From NCBI GenBank assembly GCA_030426805.1, contig JAUHXU010000001.1:163501-227500 (forward strand): a stretch of 64,000 nucleotides of DNA, read 5' to 3'. A program made the translations under genes and the position numbers. How positions within the stretch are numbered: the stretch's first letter is position 1; each line of letters starts with the position of its first letter. The DNA is from a bacterium. Its GTDB lineage: Bacteria; Planctomycetota; JAFGQW01. This document shows positions 10,077-18,986 of the stretch, piece after piece. The notes beneath the pieces were generated by a model, which worked only from the letters and a program-made list of their open reading frames with translations, was not told the DNA's origin and did no database searches.

Positions 10077-10784
10077 TCAGCCCTCCGTACCGGCCTCGGC
10101 CGTCGCCGCGCTCGCGGCCTTGTCGGAACCCTTGCCGTCGCTCTTGCCGCCGCTCTTGCCGGCACCCTTGCGGGCGTCCTTCGAGGCCGGCCGCGGGAGG
10201 CTCACGCCGCGCACCCGCTCGATGTCCTCGAAGTTCCGCAACTGCGTGAAGCCGTCCAGGCCGGCCTTGACGAGGTTGACCGGGTTGTTGTTCCCCACCG
10301 ACTTCGTCAGGATGTCCTTCACGCCGGCCAGCTCGGCCACCGCGCGCACCGCGGCACCGGCGATGATGCCGGTTCCCGGCGACGCCGGGAGCAGTTGCAC
10401 GCGCGACGCGCGGAAGACGCCGAGCGCCTCGTGCGGGATCGTCGTGCCCTTGAGGCTCAACCGGACGAGGTTCTTGCGCGCGTCCTTGACGGCCTTGTCG
10501 ACCGACGACGGCACCTCGTTGGCCTTGCCGAAACCGACGCCCACGCGGCCCTTGCGGTCACCGATCACGACCAGCGCGCTGAAGCTGAACCGGCGGCCAC
10601 CCTTGACCACCTTCGCGCAGCGGTTGATCTTGAGCACCCGCTCCTCGAACTCCTTCGGCTCGCGATCGCGATCGTCGCGTCGACCTCGTCCACGGCCGGG
10701 TCCGCGTCCACCGGGTCCACCCGGTCCACGCCCGCCGCCGGGCCCACGACCACCACCAGGTCCGCCGCCTCTGGGATTGTTCAT
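10077..10784 (-). CDS. rpsE: 30S ribosomal protein S5 with Gly/Arg-rich N-terminal extension
   Basis: 235 residues, about 65 more than E. coli S5. The double-stranded RNA-binding domain ([20 protein letters not shown], about 53-72) and the second domain ([20 protein letters not shown]) are normal. The extra length is a roughly 40-residue Gly-Pro-Arg tract at the N-terminus, resembling RGG-box RNA-binding tails, and a Lys/Gly/Ser/Ala tail after residue 200. S5 helps control decoding fidelity. Reading frame and upstream spacing support the long start, but a later start cannot be excluded. Confidence 0.96.
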   Translation of the reverse strand: MNNPRGGGPGGGRGPGGGRGPGGPGGRGPGRGRGRRDDRDREPKEFEERVLKINRCAKVVKGGRRFSFSALVVIGDRKGRVGVGFGKANEVPSSVDKAVKDARKNLVRLSLKGTTIPHEALGVFRASRVQLLPASPGTGIIAGAAVRAVAELAGVKDILTKSVGNNNPVNLVKAGLDGFTQLRNFEDIERVRGVSLPRPASKDARKGAGKSGGKSDGKGSDKAASAATAEAGTEG

Positions 10785-10795
10785 TTTCGGATCCC

Positions 10796-11158
10796 TCAGA
10801 ACTTCAGACCGGCTTCGCGCGCGGCTTCCGCCAACGCACGAACTCGGCCGTGATACTTGTACGAACCGCGATCGAACACGACGGCCTCGACACCGGCCGA
10901 CTTCGCGGCCTCGGCGATCGCGCGGCCGACGTGCTTCGCCGCCTCGCAGTTGCCGCCGTGCTTGAGGCTACCGCCGCGCACCGCGTGAATCGAGTTGGCC
11001 TGCACGACGGTGCGCTGTGCACGGTCGTCGATGATCTGCGCGTAGATGTACCGCGGCGTGCGGTGCACCGACAGGCGCGGCCGCTCGGCCGCGACCAGCT
11101 TCTTGCGGACGCGATAGCGTCGACGATCCGTCGTCGACAGCTTCCTGGATCCCGCCAT
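10796..11158 (-). CDS. rplR: 50S ribosomal protein L18
   Basis: 120 residues. [20 protein letters not shown], then YIYAQIIDD and the C-terminal [20 protein letters not shown] are typical of L18, which binds 5S rRNA with L5. It is placed between rplF (6 bases) and rpsE (11 bases), as in the canonical spc operon. Confidence 0.97.
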   Translation of the reverse strand: MAGSRKLSTTDRRRYRVRKKLVAAERPRLSVHRTPRYIYAQIIDDRAQRTVVQANSIHAVRGGSLKHGGNCEAAKHVGRAIAEAAKSAGVEAVVFDRGSYKYHGRVRALAEAAREAGLKF

Positions 11159-11164
11159 CGGTCA

Positions 11165-11713
11165 CTAACCTCCACCGCCGACGAACGCCTTGCCCGCCTT
11201 GCGGAGCACGACTTCGCCTTCGTAGCGAATCCCCTTGCCCTTGTAGGGCTCGGGCTTGCGAACTTTCCGAATCTCGGCCGCGAACTGACCGACCTTCTGC
11301 TTGTCGATCCCGGTCACGACGATGTGCGTCGCGTCGGGGCATTCACACGTGACGCCCTCCGGGACTTGCATCTCGACGGGGTGCGAGAAGCCGATCTGCA
11401 TCGTCAGCTTCTTGCCCTGCATCTTCGCCTGGTAGCCGACGCCCTGGATCTCGAGCTTCTTCTCGAAGCCCTCGCTGACGCCGAGGACCATGTTGTTCAG
11501 CAGCGCGCGCGACAGCCCGTGCAACTCGCGCGACCGCTTGTCGTCGCGGGCGCGCGACACGCGCACGACGTTGCCGTCGACCGAGACCTCGACGCGACGC
11601 GGGTGCTCCCACGACAGCGAGCCCTTCGGCCCCTTGACGGTGATCTCGCGACCCTTGGCGTTCATCTCGACGCCCGCGGGCAACGTGATCGGCGATCTTC
11701 CGATACGAGACAT
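11165..11713 (-). CDS. rplF: 50S ribosomal protein L6
   Basis: 182 residues with the duplicated L6 fold. The start MSRIGRSPITLPAGVEM, the first-domain GPKGSLSWEHP and the conserved C-terminal PEPYKGKGIRYEGEVVLRK are clear. L6 sits at the base of the L7/L12 stalk next to the sarcin-ricin loop. The last residues AFVGGGG form a short glycine tail. Confidence 0.97.
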   Translation of the reverse strand: MSRIGRSPITLPAGVEMNAKGREITVKGPKGSLSWEHPRRVEVSVDGNVVRVSRARDDKRSRELHGLSRALLNNMVLGVSEGFEKKLEIQGVGYQAKMQGKKLTMQIGFSHPVEMQVPEGVTCECPDATHIVVTGIDKQKVGQFAAEIRKVRKPEPYKGKGIRYEGEVVLRKAGKAFVGGGG

Positions 11714-11771
11714 GGCCAGTTACTCCTGTGCCCTGCTTGTCCGTTGCTTGTTCGTTGTTCGTAGACCGTCG

Positions 11772-12170
11772 TTAGTAGACGGTCGCCAGGAACTCGCCGC
11801 CGACGTTCTGCTCGCGGCAGTCGCGGTCGGTCAGCACGCCCTTCGGCGTGGAGAAGATGCTCATCCCCATGCCGCTCAGGACCGGCTGAATCTCGGCCAC
11901 CTGACGGTAGACGCGGCGACCCGGCTTGCTGACCCGCTCGATGCGACGGATCACGTCTTCGCCGTCCTCGCCGTACTTCAGATAGACGCGGATCGCGCCT
12001 TGCGGTCCCTCGTCGACCTCCTTGAAGTCCTCGACGAATCCCTCGCGCTTGAGCAAGCGGATCATGCCGAGGCAGATGCGCGAGCGGCGGATGTCCACCT
12101 TCGACTTCCGCACGCGCGTCGCGTTCCGAATGCGCGTCAACATGTCGGCGATCGGGTCGGTCAGAGTCAT
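11772..12170 (-). CDS. rpsH: 30S ribosomal protein S8
   Basis: 132 residues from the ATG at 12170. MTLTDPIADMLTRIRNATRV is the invariant S8 opening. The C-terminal block SGMGMSIFSTPKGVLTDRDC matches the rRNA-binding signature, and EFLATVY ends the protein (E. coli: CYVA-type end). In E. coli S8 represses the spc operon by binding mRNA near rplE; whether that holds here cannot be seen. Confidence 0.97.
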   Translation of the reverse strand: MTLTDPIADMLTRIRNATRVRKSKVDIRRSRICLGMIRLLKREGFVEDFKEVDEGPQGAIRVYLKYGEDGEDVIRRIERVSKPGRRVYRQVAEIQPVLSGMGMSIFSTPKGVLTDRDCREQNVGGEFLATVY

Positions 12171-12183
12171 TGTCCTGTTTCCT

Positions 12184-12369
12184 TTACCAGCTCGCCTTGC
12201 GGACGCCGGGGATCTGCCCCTTGCTCGCGAGGTTGCGGAAGCACACGCGGCAGATCTGGAACTTGCGGTAGACCGCACGGGGCCGGCCGCAGAGCTGGCA
12301 CCGGCGGATCGTACGCGTCGAGAACTTCGGTTTCTGGTTCGCCTTGTTGATGAGCGCGGTCTTGGCCAT
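12184..12369 (-). CDS. rpsN: 30S ribosomal protein S14, zinc-binding short form
   Basis: 61 residues with [20 protein letters not shown] then the zinc ribbon [20 protein letters not shown]. The four cysteines mark the short type-Z S14 rather than the 101-residue zinc-free type. It lies between rplE and rpsH as usual. Together with zinc-type L36 and adenylate kinase, the cluster has kept its zinc-dependent forms. Confidence 0.97.
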   Translation of the reverse strand: MAKTALINKANQKPKFSTRTIRRCQLCGRPRAVYRKFQICRVCFRNLASKGQIPGVRKASW

Positions 12370-12390
12370 GACTGGTTTCCGTCTTCTTGG

Positions 12391-12930
12391 TTACTTCTTG
12401 CGGAACGGCATGCCGAACGACTTGAGGAGCTCGAACGCCTCGCCGTCGGTATCCGCGCTCGTCACGAAGCAGATGTCCATGCCCTGCTGGAACTCGAGTC
12501 GATCGAGGTCCACCTCGGGAAAGACCGACTGCTCCGCCAGGCCCATCGTGTAGTTGCCGCGACCATCGAGCTTCGTCCGCAGCCCGCGGAAGTCGCGGAT
12601 ACGGGGCATGACCACGTGGATCAGTCGGTCGAGGAACTCGTACATCCGCTCTTTGCGGAGCGTCACCTTGCAGCCGATCTCCATGTTCTCGCGAAGCTTG
12701 AAGTTCGACACGCTCTTGCGTGCTTTGCACGCCACCGGCTTCTGACCGGTGATCAGCCCGAGGTCGGTCATCGCCGCCTCGAGGCGCTTCTTGTTCTCGA
12801 TCGCTTTACCGACACCCATGTTCACCACGATCTTCTCGAGGCGCGGGATGGACATCGGGTTCTCCCGACCGAGCGTCTTCTTCAGCTCGGGCAGGATCTC
12901 GCGTTCGTACTTCTCTTTCAGCCTAGCCAT
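12391..12930 (-). CDS. rplE: 50S ribosomal protein L5
   Basis: 179 residues. MARLKEKYEREILPELKKTL, then IPRLEKIVVNMGVGKAIENK and a C-terminal VFPEVDLDRLEFQQGMDICF are diagnostic. L5 holds 5S rRNA in the central protuberance and touches P-site tRNA. It begins 11 bases after rplX. Confidence 0.97.
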   Translation of the reverse strand: MARLKEKYEREILPELKKTLGRENPMSIPRLEKIVVNMGVGKAIENKKRLEAAMTDLGLITGQKPVACKARKSVSNFKLRENMEIGCKVTLRKERMYEFLDRLIHVVMPRIRDFRGLRTKLDGRGNYTMGLAEQSVFPEVDLDRLEFQQGMDICFVTSADTDGEAFELLKSFGMPFRKK

Positions 12931-12941
12931 GCCTCTTGTCC

Positions 12942-13331
12942 CTACCGGCCCGACGGCAACGGGATCTCCGTGCCGTCGTGGGCGCTGACCCGGATCTTCT
13001 TGCCGTCGTCGCCGACCTTGATCTTGCGACGGGTCGGCGCGTTGGTCGACGGGCAGACGAGCGCGACGTTGGAGAGGTCGATCGGCGCCTCCATCTCGAC
13101 GCGTCCGCCACGCGGGTTCTCACGGTCCTTACGCTTGTGCTTGAAGACGACATTGACGCCTTCGACGACGACCTGACGCGTCTTCGGCAGCACGCGAATC
13201 ACCTTCGCGCGCTTCGGGTTCGCCTTGGAACCCTTGTGCTCGCCGGCGACGACCTGGACCATGTCGCCGACGCGAATCCAGTTGTTGCCGCGGACGACGT
13301 CGACGTCCTGCTTGCGGAACCGACGGGCCAT
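12942..13331 (-). CDS. rplX: 50S ribosomal protein L24
   Basis: 129 residues from the ATG at 13331, which overlaps the rplN stop by one base (TGATG). A GTG at 13334 is possible but less likely. The KOW motif is WIRVGDMVQVVAGEHKGSKA and the family segment VVEGVNVVFKHKR follows. L24 starts large-subunit assembly. The basic C-terminal half (PTRRKIKVGDDGKKIRVSAH) is normal. Confidence 0.96.
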   Translation of the reverse strand: MARRFRKQDVDVVRGNNWIRVGDMVQVVAGEHKGSKANPKRAKVIRVLPKTRQVVVEGVNVVFKHKRKDRENPRGGRVEMEAPIDLSNVALVCPSTNAPTRRKIKVGDDGKKIRVSAHDGTEIPLPSGR

Positions 13332-13699
13332 CACACCACCTCCGACGCGAGCGAGATGATCTTCATGAAGTTGCGGCCACGCAGTTCGCGCGCCACCGCC
13401 CCGAAGATGCGCGTGCCCTTCGGGTTGCCTTCCTTGTCGATGATCACCATCGCGTTCTTGTCAAAACGGACGTAGGACCCGTCGTCGCGACGCACGCGCT
13501 TCTTCGTGCGCACGATCACGCCGCGGACGATATCGCCCTTGGAGACCTCGGCGTTCGGGTTGGCGCGCTTCACGGACGCGACGATCACATCGCCGACGGT
13601 CGCGTAGCGGCGCCGGCTCCCGCCGAGCACCTTGATGCATTGGGCGACCCGCGCGCCGCTGTTGTCGGCGACATCCATCTGGGTCTGCATCTGAATCAT
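13331..13699 (-). CDS. rplN: 50S ribosomal protein L14
   Basis: 122 residues, the standard length. [20 protein letters not shown] is the L14 opening, and [20 protein letters not shown] and GAVARELR complete the beta-barrel. It contacts L19 and forms inter-subunit bridge B8. It precedes rplX with a one-base stop/start overlap. Confidence 0.98.
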   Translation of the reverse strand: MIQMQTQMDVADNSGARVAQCIKVLGGSRRRYATVGDVIVASVKRANPNAEVSKGDIVRGVIVRTKKRVRRDDGSYVRFDKNAMVIIDKEGNPKGTRIFGAVARELRGRNFMKIISLASEVV

Positions 13700-13740
13700 C
13701 GTTCGGCTCCTAATTCGCCAGTCGTTCTACGACCGACTGC

Positions 13741-14025
13741 TCATTCACCCGTCGGGACCGGATCGGTCATCACCGCGGCACGCACGACGCGGACGAAGCG
13801 CCAGCGCTTCGTCTTCGACAGCGGCCGGGTGAACGCGACCTCGACGACGTCCCCGACGTTGGCCTGTCCGCGTTCGTCGTGCGCGTGCAGCTTCGTGCGC
13901 CGACGGATGAACTTGCCGTACTTCGGGTGCTTGACCTGACGCTCGACCGTCACCGCGATGGTCTTCTCCATCTTGGTGCTCGTCACGACGCCGATCTGCG
14001 TCTTCGCCTGCGACCGTTCGCTCAT
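13741..14025 (-). CDS. rpsQ: 30S ribosomal protein S17
   Basis: 94 residues from the ATG at 14025, which overlaps the rpmC stop (ATGA). The OB-fold strands [20 protein letters not shown] and [19 protein letters not shown] match S17, which binds the 5' domain of 16S rRNA. A short extra tail ([15 protein letters not shown]) follows the core. Confidence 0.96.
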   Translation of the reverse strand: MSERSQAKTQIGVVTSTKMEKTIAVTVERQVKHPKYGKFIRRRTKLHAHDERGQANVGDVVEVAFTRPLSKTKRWRFVRVVRAAVMTDPVPTGE

Positions 14026-14228
14026 TGCTCTTGCCCTTCGCCGTGCGCACGCTCGCGTCTCACGGTCTGAATCCGCGCGAGGTCGCGGCGGATCTGCCGC
14101 ATGCGCGCGGGATTCTCCAGTGCCTCGGTCGCCGCCTGGAAGCGGAGATCGAACAGCTCCTTCTTGAGGTCCTGCTCCGACTTGAGCATCTCCTCGTCGC
14201 CGACCAGGCGCCACTCGCTCGCCTTCAT
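14022..14228 (-). CDS. rpmC: 50S ribosomal protein L29
   Basis: 68 residues forming two helices. [20 protein letters not shown] followed by [19 protein letters not shown] is the L29 core, which surrounds the exit tunnel with L23. Both flanks overlap by four bases (rplP stop/rpmC start and rpmC stop/rpsQ start). Confidence 0.96.
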   Translation of the reverse strand: MKASEWRLVGDEEMLKSEQDLKKELFDLRFQAATEALENPARMRQIRRDLARIQTVRRERAHGEGQEQ

Positions 14229-14644
14229 AGCTTCGGCCTCCTGCGGACCATCTTGCAGCGGATCGGGAACTTGTGGGACGCGCGGTTGAGCGCGTGACGC
14301 GCGCTCTCCTCCGACGCTCCCTGGATCTCGAAGATCACCGTGCCCGGCCGCACGACGGCCGCGTAGTAATCCGGCTCGCCCTTGCCCTTACCCATGCGGG
14401 TCTCGGCGGGGAGCGACGTGATCGGCTTGTGCGGGAAGATCCGGATGTGGATCTTGCCCTCGCCACGGACGATCTGGTTCGCCGCGATACGCGCGGCTTC
14501 GATTTGACGGGCCGAGATCCATGCGGGCTCGAGCGCTTGCAGGCCGAACTCGCCGAACTCGACGGTGCAGCCGCGCTGCGCGACGCCCTTGATCCGACCA
14601 CGCTGTTGTTTGCGGTACTTGACCCGCTTAGGCATCAGGGCCAT
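14225..14644 (-). CDS. rplP: 50S ribosomal protein L16
   Basis: 139 residues. [19 protein letters not shown] and [20 protein letters not shown] are L16 hallmarks; the latter loop carries the arginine that E. coli hydroxylates. L16 organises the A-site side of the peptidyl transferase centre. The ATG at 14644 lies inside the end of rpsC, overlapping it by 17 bases; a second ATG at 14635 is also possible. Confidence 0.97.
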   Translation of the reverse strand: MALMPKRVKYRKQQRGRIKGVAQRGCTVEFGEFGLQALEPAWISARQIEAARIAANQIVRGEGKIHIRIFPHKPITSLPAETRMGKGKGEPDYYAAVVRPGTVIFEIQGASEESARHALNRASHKFPIRCKMVRRRPKL

Positions 14645-15377
14645 CGGGCACCGCCTTTCCTGTCGTCGCCGCCGCTGCAGCCGCGGCAGCCGCCGCCGGC
14701 GCGAGCGCCTCGGCCGGCGCGTTCGGACCGCTCTTCTTCTGCTTGAGCGGGTAGTCGCCGAGGTAGATCCAGCACTTCACGCCGATCACGCCGTAGGTCG
14801 TGCGCGCCTGCGCGAAGCCGTAGCTGACGTTCGCACGCAGCGTCTGCAGCGGGATCCGCCCCTGGAACTGCTTCTCGCGCCGCGCCATGTCCGCGCCGCC
14901 GAGTCGTCCCGCGATGTGGATGCGGCACCCTTCGACGCCTTGGATCTGCATCGTGTTCTGCACCGCGCGCTTGACCGCGCGACGGAAGCTCGCGCGGCGC
15001 TCGAGCTGCTCGGCGACACTCTCGGCGACGAGTTGCGCGTTCATCTCGGGCTTGGAGATCTCCTTGATCTTCAGCTCGAGATCGCTGTTGCCGCTGATGT
15101 CGCGCAGCTCGTCACGCAGCTTGTCGACCTTCGCACCCTTCTTTCCGATCAGCACGCCGGGGCGGGCCGTCTGGACGATGACGCGAATGCTCTCGCTGCG
15201 ACGCTCGATCTCGATCTCCGGGATGCCGGCGAACGAGTAGTTGCGCTTGATGTGCGTCCGGATCTTCTGGTCCATGACCAGGTTCGGCCCGAACTCCTTC
15301 TTCGTCGCATACCAGCGGGAGCGCCACGGCTCGGTGACACCGACGCGAAACGCGGTGGGGTTGACCTTCTGTCCCAT
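14628..15377 (-). CDS. rpsC: 30S ribosomal protein S3 with alanine-rich tail
   Basis: 249 residues. [14 protein letters not shown] opens the protein. The KH domain has [17 protein letters not shown] (about 74-90), and the C-terminal domain has [20 protein letters not shown] and YPLKQKKSG. After residue 215 a tail made almost only of Ala, Pro and Thr extends beyond the usual end. S3 lines the mRNA entry channel. Its ATG overlaps the rplV stop by one base (TGATG). Confidence 0.97.
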   Translation of the reverse strand: MGQKVNPTAFRVGVTEPWRSRWYATKKEFGPNLVMDQKIRTHIKRNYSFAGIPEIEIERRSESIRVIVQTARPGVLIGKKGAKVDKLRDELRDISGNSDLELKIKEISKPEMNAQLVAESVAEQLERRASFRRAVKRAVQNTMQIQGVEGCRIHIAGRLGGADMARREKQFQGRIPLQTLRANVSYGFAQARTTYGVIGVKCWIYLGDYPLKQKKSGPNAPAEALAPAAAAAAAAAATTGKAVPDGPDA

Positions 15378-15871
15378 CAGTCTTCCGTTCCTTCGCTCGC
15401 GGACTCGGCGCTGGCTTCACTCGGCGCGGCGGATTCGCTCGCTGCGGCGGTCGCGGCCGGCGCAGCCGACTTCTTCGCCTTGCGCTTGCGCTTCTTCTTC
15501 TTCTTGCGCTTCGGACCGAGGTCCTCGTCGCTCTCGGCGAGCCGCACCTCGATGTGGCTGCGACGACAGATGATCGGCATGTAGCGACCGCGCGGACCCG
15601 GCACGTAGCGGAAGCCCGGCAGGTCGGGGGCCTCATCGACCCACGCGCGACTGACGACCAACTTGTTCAGGTCGACATCGACGTCCTCGCGGTCCTCCGC
15701 GGCGGCCAGCGCGGCCTTGATCACCTTCTGCGCCATCCCGGAGGCACGCTTGTTCGTGATCTCGAGGACTTCGAGGGCATCGTTGACCGGCCGTCCGCGA
15801 ACCATGTCCACGACGAGCCGCGCCTTGCGCGCCGAGACCGGCGCATAGCGGTGGGATGCTCGAAATTCCAT
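15377..15871 (-). CDS. rplV: 50S ribosomal protein L22 with Lys/Ala C-terminal extension
   Basis: 164 residues, about 50 longer than E. coli L22. The core reads ARKARLVVDMVRGRPVNDAL, KRASGMAQKVIKAALAAAED and, for the tunnel hairpin, PGFRYVPGPRGRYMPIICRR. Beyond residue 115 a run of lysines (KRKKKKKRKRKAKK) is followed by Ala/Ser/Glu residues. The hairpin loop reaches into the exit tunnel and is where macrolide-resistance changes occur in other bacteria. The extension is likely solvent-exposed. Confidence 0.96.
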   Translation of the reverse strand: MEFRASHRYAPVSARKARLVVDMVRGRPVNDALEVLEITNKRASGMAQKVIKAALAAAEDREDVDVDLNKLVVSRAWVDEAPDLPGFRYVPGPRGRYMPIICRRSHIEVRLAESDEDLGPKRKKKKKRKRKAKKSAAPAATAAASESAAPSEASAESASEGTED

Positions 15872-15883
15872 GATTGCGCTCGC

Positions 15884-16147
15884 TTACTTCTTCTGGGTGT
15901 GGCCGCGATAGGTCCGGCTCGGCGAGAACTCGCCGAGCTTGTGCCCGACGAAGTCCTCGGTGCAGTAGACCTTGTGGAAGGTCTTGCCGTTGTGGACCAT
16001 GAACGTGTAGCCGACCATGTCGGGCGTGATCGTGCACGCGCGCGACCACGTCTTGATCGGCTCCTTCGATCCGGAGGCCCTGCGACGCTCGAGGTGCTTC
16101 AGCACGGTCTCGTCGACGAACGGCCCCTTCTTCAAGCTGCGTCCCAT
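15884..16147 (-). CDS. rpsS: 30S ribosomal protein S19
   Basis: 87 residues from the ATG at 16147. [20 protein letters not shown], then [18 protein letters not shown] and [16 protein letters not shown] are standard S19. It binds S13 and the head of 16S rRNA. The frame is open further upstream but that part is not S19-like. Confidence 0.97.
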   Translation of the reverse strand: MGRSLKKGPFVDETVLKHLERRRASGSKEPIKTWSRACTITPDMVGYTFMVHNGKTFHKVYCTEDFVGHKLGEFSPSRTYRGHTQKK

Positions 16148-16163
16148 TGTCGTCGCGCCTCCG

Positions 16164-16997
16164 TCAGTTCTTCTTCTTGCGCTTGCGCAAGATGTATTTG
16201 CTCGTCGTCTTGCGCGGGTTGCGGGTCTTGCCGCCCTTGGCGAGCACACCCTTCGGCGAACACGGGTGGCGACCACCCTTCGTGCGACCCTCGCCACCGC
16301 CCATCGGGTGCGCGACGGGGTTCATCGCCGTGCCGCGCACGTGCGGGCGACGCCCCATCCAGCGCTTGCGCCCGGCCTTGCCGAGCTTGATCAGGTTGTG
16401 CTCGGAGTTCGACACGGTCCCGATCGTCGCGCGGCACTCGAGGTGCACCTTGCGCATCTCGCCGCTCGGCAGCGTCAGGATCGCGTAGTCGCCTTCCTTC
16501 GCCATGAACGTGATCGCGTTGCCGGCCGCACGGCCGATCTGGCCGCCGCGTCCCGGCTGCATCTCGACGTTGTGCACGGTCATACCGACGGGCATGTCGC
16601 GCAGCTTCATGCAGTTGCCGTCGATCGGCTCGGAGCCGATGCCGTTGGTCACGGTGCGACCGACCGGCAGCCCCTTCGGCGCCAGGATGTAGCGCTTCTC
16701 GCCGTCGGCGTAGTGCAACAGCGCGATGTACGCCGAGCGGTTCGGATCGTACTCGATCGAGTGGACCTTCGCCGGCACGCCGTCCTTGTCGCGCTTGAAG
16801 TCGATCACGCGGTAGTGGCGCTTCGCGCCGCCGCCGCGGTGGCGCGCCGTGATGCGACCGGCGGCGTTGCGGCCACCGCTCTTGCGCACCGGACGCAGCA
16901 GCGACTTCTCGGGCGTGGTCTTCGTGATCTCCGCGAAGTCCGGCACGCTGCCGTGCCGTCGTCCCGCCGAGGTCGGCTTGTATTTCTTGATCGCCAT
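16164..16997 (-). CDS. rplB: 50S ribosomal protein L2
   Basis: 277 residues. [38 protein letters not shown] and the C-terminal block [19 protein letters not shown], with the histidine implicated in peptidyl transfer, are all intact. L2 joins the subunits and helps bind tRNA to both sites. The ATG at 16997 gives the family-typical start; the upstream open frame is not used. Confidence 0.98.
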   Translation of the reverse strand: MAIKKYKPTSAGRRHGSVPDFAEITKTTPEKSLLRPVRKSGGRNAAGRITARHRGGGAKRHYRVIDFKRDKDGVPAKVHSIEYDPNRSAYIALLHYADGEKRYILAPKGLPVGRTVTNGIGSEPIDGNCMKLRDMPVGMTVHNVEMQPGRGGQIGRAAGNAITFMAKEGDYAILTLPSGEMRKVHLECRATIGTVSNSEHNLIKLGKAGRKRWMGRRPHVRGTAMNPVAHPMGGGEGRTKGGRHPCSPKGVLAKGGKTRNPRKTTSKYILRKRKKKN

Positions 16998-17007
16998 GGG
17001 CCGATTC

Positions 17008-17286
17008 CTAGAACAGGTCGATCCGGTTGCCCTCGGCAAGCCGGACGATCGCTTTGCGCCACGCCGGGGTGCGACCGCGGATCCAGCCGATCCGGCGAGC
17101 CTTGCCCTTGACGTTCATCGTTTGCACCTGGGTGACCTTCACGTCGAAGATCGTCTCGATCGCCTTGCGGATCTCGATCTTGTTCGCTCCGCGAGCGACC
17201 TCGAACGAGTACTGATTGCGCAGCTCCATGTGGGCAGAGCCCTTCTCGGAGATGCGCGGCCGCAGGATGATGTCACGCGGCTGCAT
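17008..17286 (-). CDS. rplW: 50S ribosomal protein L23
   Basis: 92 residues. [20 protein letters not shown], the helix [17 protein letters not shown] and [20 protein letters not shown] match L23, the exit-site docking point for trigger factor and SRP. The ATG lies one base after the rplD stop. Confidence 0.96.
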   Translation of the reverse strand: MQPRDIILRPRISEKGSAHMELRNQYSFEVARGANKIEIRKAIETIFDVKVTQVQTMNVKGKARRIGWIRGRTPAWRKAIVRLAEGNRIDLF

Positions 17287-17287
17287 A

Positions 17288-17902
17288 TCAGAACGCCTCC
17301 AGCAGTCGGTCGCACGCGGCCTGGCTGAGCACCAGGTAGCGATACTTCAAGACGTCGTATGCGTTGAGCTCCTCGACCGGCATGCACGCGACGTTCGGAA
17401 TGTTCCGGCAGCTCAGGTGCACGTTGCGATCACGCTCGGCGGTGACGACCAGGCAGGCCTGATCGACGCCGGCGCTCTTGAGCATCCCCGACATCTTCTT
17501 CGTCGACGGCGCGTCGAAGTCGAGCGCTTCCGCGACCCGGACCTCGTCGTCGCGGAACTTGCTCAGGACCGCGCTCTTCAGCGCCTCCTTGAGCGCCTTC
17601 TTCGGCAGCGAGTAGCCGTAGTCGCGCGGACGCGGGCCGTGAATCACGCCACCGCCACGCCACACGCCGTTCTGTCGCGTGCCGACGCGCGCACGGCCGG
17701 TGCCCTTCTGGCGCCACGGCTTGCGGCTCGAGCCGCGAACCTCGGCGCGCGTCTTCGTCTTGACCGTGCCCACGCGCTTTCGCGACTCGTACATGTGCAC
17801 GGCGTCGAAGAGCAGGCGGGACTTCACGGTGTCGCCGAGACTGGACACATCGACCTCGGTCGTGCCGAGAGAGTTGTCCGCTCGCAGGAGTTTCGTCTCC
17901 AT
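17288..17902 (-). CDS. rplD: 50S ribosomal protein L4
   Basis: 204 residues. The extended loop that lines the exit tunnel is visible as GSSRKPWRQKGTGRARVGTR then WRGGGVIHGPRPRDY. The globular part has PKKALKEALKSAVLSKF. In E. coli L4 also represses the S10 operon by acting on its leader. Here a terminator lies between rpsJ and rplC rather than in front of rpsJ only, so similar control would have to act at a different place. Confidence 0.96.
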   Translation of the reverse strand: METKLLRADNSLGTTEVDVSSLGDTVKSRLLFDAVHMYESRKRVGTVKTKTRAEVRGSSRKPWRQKGTGRARVGTRQNGVWRGGGVIHGPRPRDYGYSLPKKALKEALKSAVLSKFRDDEVRVAEALDFDAPSTKKMSGMLKSAGVDQACLVVTAERDRNVHLSCRNIPNVACMPVEELNAYDVLKYRYLVLSQAACDRLLEAF

Positions 17903-17911
17903 GATCGCTCC

Positions 17912-18556
17912 TTACCCGCGAGACGCGTTGGACACGACGACGAGTCCGCCGTTCGGTCCGGGCACCGCGCCCTTCACCAGCAAGACGTTCTTGTCTGCAT
18001 CGACCTTGACCACCCGCAGATTGCGAGTCGTCACGCGCGAGTTGCCGTAGTGGCCGGGCATCTTCTTGCCCTTGATGACCTTCGCCGGCACCATGCCCTT
18101 GCCGCCGGTCGAACCCGGCTCGCGGACGTTCTTCGAGCCGTGGCTCATCGGGCCGCGGCCGAAGCCCCAGCGCTTGATGCAGCCGGCGAAGCCTCGCCCC
18201 TTGCTGGTCCCGGTGACGTCGACGTGGCCGACCTCGTTGAACACGTCGACCGTCATCGTGTCACCCACGGCGACCTCCGGGTCGACGGCGAGCCGCAGCT
18301 CCCGCATCAGGCGCATCGGCGGCACACCGGCCTTCTTGTAGTGGCCGACCTGCGGACGACGCGCGCGCTTCGGCTTGATCTCCTCGAAGCCGAGCTGCAC
18401 CGCCGCATAGCCGTCTTGCTCGCGCGTCTTCACCTGGGTCACCCGGCAGGGTCCCGCCTCGATGACCGTGACGTGCGAACACGCGCCGGTCTCCGGGTCG
18501 AAGACTTGGGTCGAGCCGATTTTCCGGCCGATCAGGCCGGTCGCGACTTCCCGCAC
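17912..18556 (-). CDS. rplC: 50S ribosomal protein L3
   Basis: 214 residues starting with GTG at 18556, supported by AAGGAG seven bases upstream. The opening GLIGRKIGSTQVFDPETG and the central GTSKGRGFAGCIKRWGFGRG with GPMSHGSKNVREPGS are diagnostic. L3 is an assembly initiator near the peptidyl transferase centre. Because an intrinsic terminator sits between rpsJ and this gene, rplC may be the first gene of its own transcript or lie behind an attenuator. Confidence 0.96.
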   Translation of the reverse strand: MREVATGLIGRKIGSTQVFDPETGACSHVTVIEAGPCRVTQVKTREQDGYAAVQLGFEEIKPKRARRPQVGHYKKAGVPPMRLMRELRLAVDPEVAVGDTMTVDVFNEVGHVDVTGTSKGRGFAGCIKRWGFGRGPMSHGSKNVREPGSTGGKGMVPAKVIKGKKMPGHYGNSRVTTRNLRVVKVDADKNVLLVKGAVPGPNGGLVVVSNASRG

Positions 18557-18644
18557 GATTGAACTCCTTACCGATCGCCGCCCGTGGCGGCCCTGCTTTT
18601 CGCTCGTCTGCTACTCGCTCGTGCCGACTCGCGTCGACACGAAA

Positions 18645-18668
18645 AAGGCCTCCGCTTCCGGAGGCCTC
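18645..18668 (-). terminator. intrinsic terminator or attenuator between rpsJ and rplC
   Basis: Minus-strand RNA folds as GGCCTCCG-GAAG-CGGAGGCC followed by five T residues, with an extra A-T pair at the base. This is a textbook Rho-independent terminator only about 10 bases after the rpsJ stop. It sits inside what is normally the continuous S10 operon. Confidence 0.8.
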
Positions 18669-18677
18669 GCTGTTCGT

Positions 18678-18986
18678 TTACGCCTTGATGCGAATGTGCA
18701 CGCCGGCGGGCACATTCAGTTTGTTGATCGCGTCGATGAACTTCGGGTTCGCACTCGAGATGATGATCATCCGCTTGTGCGTCGACAGCTCGAACTGCTC
18801 GCGCGACTTCTTGTTGACGTGCGGGCTGCGCAGCACGGTGTAGATCTCGCGTCGCGTCGGGAGCGGAACGGGTCCGCCCACCTTGGCCCCGGTGCGCCGT
18901 GCCGTCTCGACGATGTCCTCCGCCGAGCGATCGAGCGCCTCGTGGTCGTATGCTTCCATGCGAATCTTGATGTCACCGGGCCGCAT
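18678..18986 (-). CDS. rpsJ: 30S ribosomal protein S10
   Basis: 102 residues. [40 protein letters not shown] and the final [18 protein letters not shown] are standard for S10 (NusE), which is both a head protein and a partner of NusB in antitermination. It is the first gene of the cluster, but a terminator separates it from rplC, so it may be made largely on its own short transcript. Confidence 0.98.
   Translation of the reverse strand: MRPGDIKIRMEAYDHEALDRSAEDIVETARRTGAKVGGPVPLPTRREIYTVLRSPHVNKKSREQFELSTHKRMIIISSANPKFIDAINKLNVPAGVHIRIKA

Noticed and set aside
10690..10784. DNA tandem repeat in the start of rpsE
   Set aside because: The Gly/Pro/Arg codons make the DNA look repetitive, but units are not regular enough to be called a tandem repeat. 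Treated as a protein feature.
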